Below are positions 5,768 through 5,886 of a stretch of 5,886 bases of DNA, in pieces; within the stretch, counting starts at the first letter, position 1, and each line of letters starts with the position of its first letter. Source of the DNA: Acidimicrobiia bacterium. GTDB taxonomy: Bacteria > Actinomycetota > Acidimicrobiia > Acidimicrobiales > SZUA-35. The stretch is taken from NCBI GenBank assembly GCA_029857855.1, contig JAOUGG010000194.1, positions 1 to 5,886 of the forward strand, given 5' to 3'. A program made the translations under genes and the position numbers. Under the pieces are notes generated by a model. That model worked only from the letters and a program-made list of their open reading frames with translations, made no database searches and was not told the origin of the DNA.

Positions 5768-5788
5768 GAGTTTGCGTATCGCAAACTC
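5768..5788. promoter_or_regulatory. Perfect palindrome, candidate repressor operator
   Basis: GAGTTTGCG (5768-5776) and CGCAAACTC (5780-5788) are perfect 9-bp arms around the 3-nt centre TAT. Size, symmetry and AT-rich half-site cores resemble operators of TetR-family or similar dimeric repressors. It lies 97 nt upstream of the ferredoxin start and about 50 nt past the SDR stop, so it could control the ferredoxin unit. No T-tract follows on either strand, which weakens the terminator reading. No regulator gene is in the window to match it to. Confidence -1.
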
Positions 5789-5836
5789 TCTGGCTTTGCA
5801 GGGGAGCCCTGGAGATCGGTCTTTCCGACCACCCAA

Positions 5837-5886
5837 CTAGAAGCGCGTGTAGCCACCGTCGAGCACGATCTCATCGCCGGTGTGGA
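5837..5886 (-). CDS. Short-chain dehydrogenase/reductase, C-terminal end (partial)
   Basis: The minus-strand frame entering at the right edge reads HTGDEIVLDGGYTRF and stops with TAG at 5837-5839. A 'tGxxixvDGGyt' ending followed closely by a stop is the classical C-terminus of NAD(P)-dependent SDR oxidoreductases. Only the last 15 full codons are inside the window, so the catalytic Ser-Tyr-Lys and the Gly-rich cofactor motif cannot be checked. It lies upstream of the ferredoxin on the same strand, consistent with a redox or catabolic gene neighbourhood to the right. Confidence -1.
   Translation of the reverse strand, partial: HTGDEIVLDGGYTRF

Larger units (their letters stand above)
5671..5836. 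other. Intergenic spacer between SDR and ferredoxin
   Basis: This 166-nt spacer holds the 5768-5788 palindrome, a smaller perfect repeat (CAGGG at 5799-5803, CCCTG at 5807-5811) and a GATCC/GGATC pair (5747-5751, 5755-5759). On the minus strand TACGCT (5708-5713) fits a TANNNT -10 box about 38 nt before the ferredoxin start, but I find no matching -35. The long spacer and palindrome suggest ferredoxin has its own promoter rather than being read only from the SDR gene. Confidence -1.

Noticed and set aside
5671..5874. N-terminal extension of ferredoxin up to an ATG at 5874
   Set aside because: The added residues are Ser/Arg/Thr-rich without ferredoxin similarity, overlap the SDR end and palindrome, and the GGGAGG before GTG 5670 marks the true start.

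Overview
The window reads as chromosomal DNA from a high-GC actinobacterium. The evidence is strong G/C at third codon positions, GTG and TTG starts, a likely leaderless gene, and a cytochrome-P450-type 3Fe-4S ferredoxin next to a short-chain dehydrogenase. The protein styles would fit Acidimicrobiia or a relative, but that is an inference and no taxonomic marker is present. I see no rRNA, tRNA, CRISPR array, insertion sequence or phage gene.

Layout, left to right. (1) 1-1395, minus: a PEP-utilizing-enzyme-like protein (rifampicin phosphotransferase / PEP synthase superfamily) whose C-terminus runs off the window. (2) 1396-1583: an intergenic spacer dominated by a 50-nt imperfect palindrome at 1501-1550. 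(3) 1584-1904, minus: a small, very basic 106-residue protein of unknown function with a good ribosome binding site. (4) 1905-2117: the divergent spacer between that gene and the next. (5) 2118-2867, plus: an M50B-type membrane metalloprotease, the only plus-strand gene, with a probably leaderless GTG start. Its 3' end overlaps the convergent pirin gene by 14 bp. (6) 2854-5670, minus: ferredoxin, then a YfcD-like Nudix hydrolase (overlapping stop/start), a 116-nt gap with a hairpin, a six-helix membrane protein, and a pirin-family protein 29 nt further on. (7) 5671-5836: a spacer with a perfect 9-bp-arm palindrome that resembles a repressor operator. (8) 5837-5886, minus: the last residues of a short-chain dehydrogenase/reductase.

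The clearest functional link is at the right edge. The SDR end and the ferredoxin look like part of a redox or catabolic neighbourhood, possibly P450-dependent, that continues beyond 5886. The Nudix gene appears translationally coupled to the ferredoxin. The membrane protein and pirin are probably co-transcribed, either as a continuation of that unit or as their own two-gene unit starting near 4700. The PEP-utilizing enzyme and the small basic protein form a separate minus-strand block, with the 50-nt hairpin between them. Nothing here is a clear new multi-gene defence or biosynthetic system. The most distinctive signals are the two palindromes, the unrecognised basic protein and the enlarged Nudix protein.
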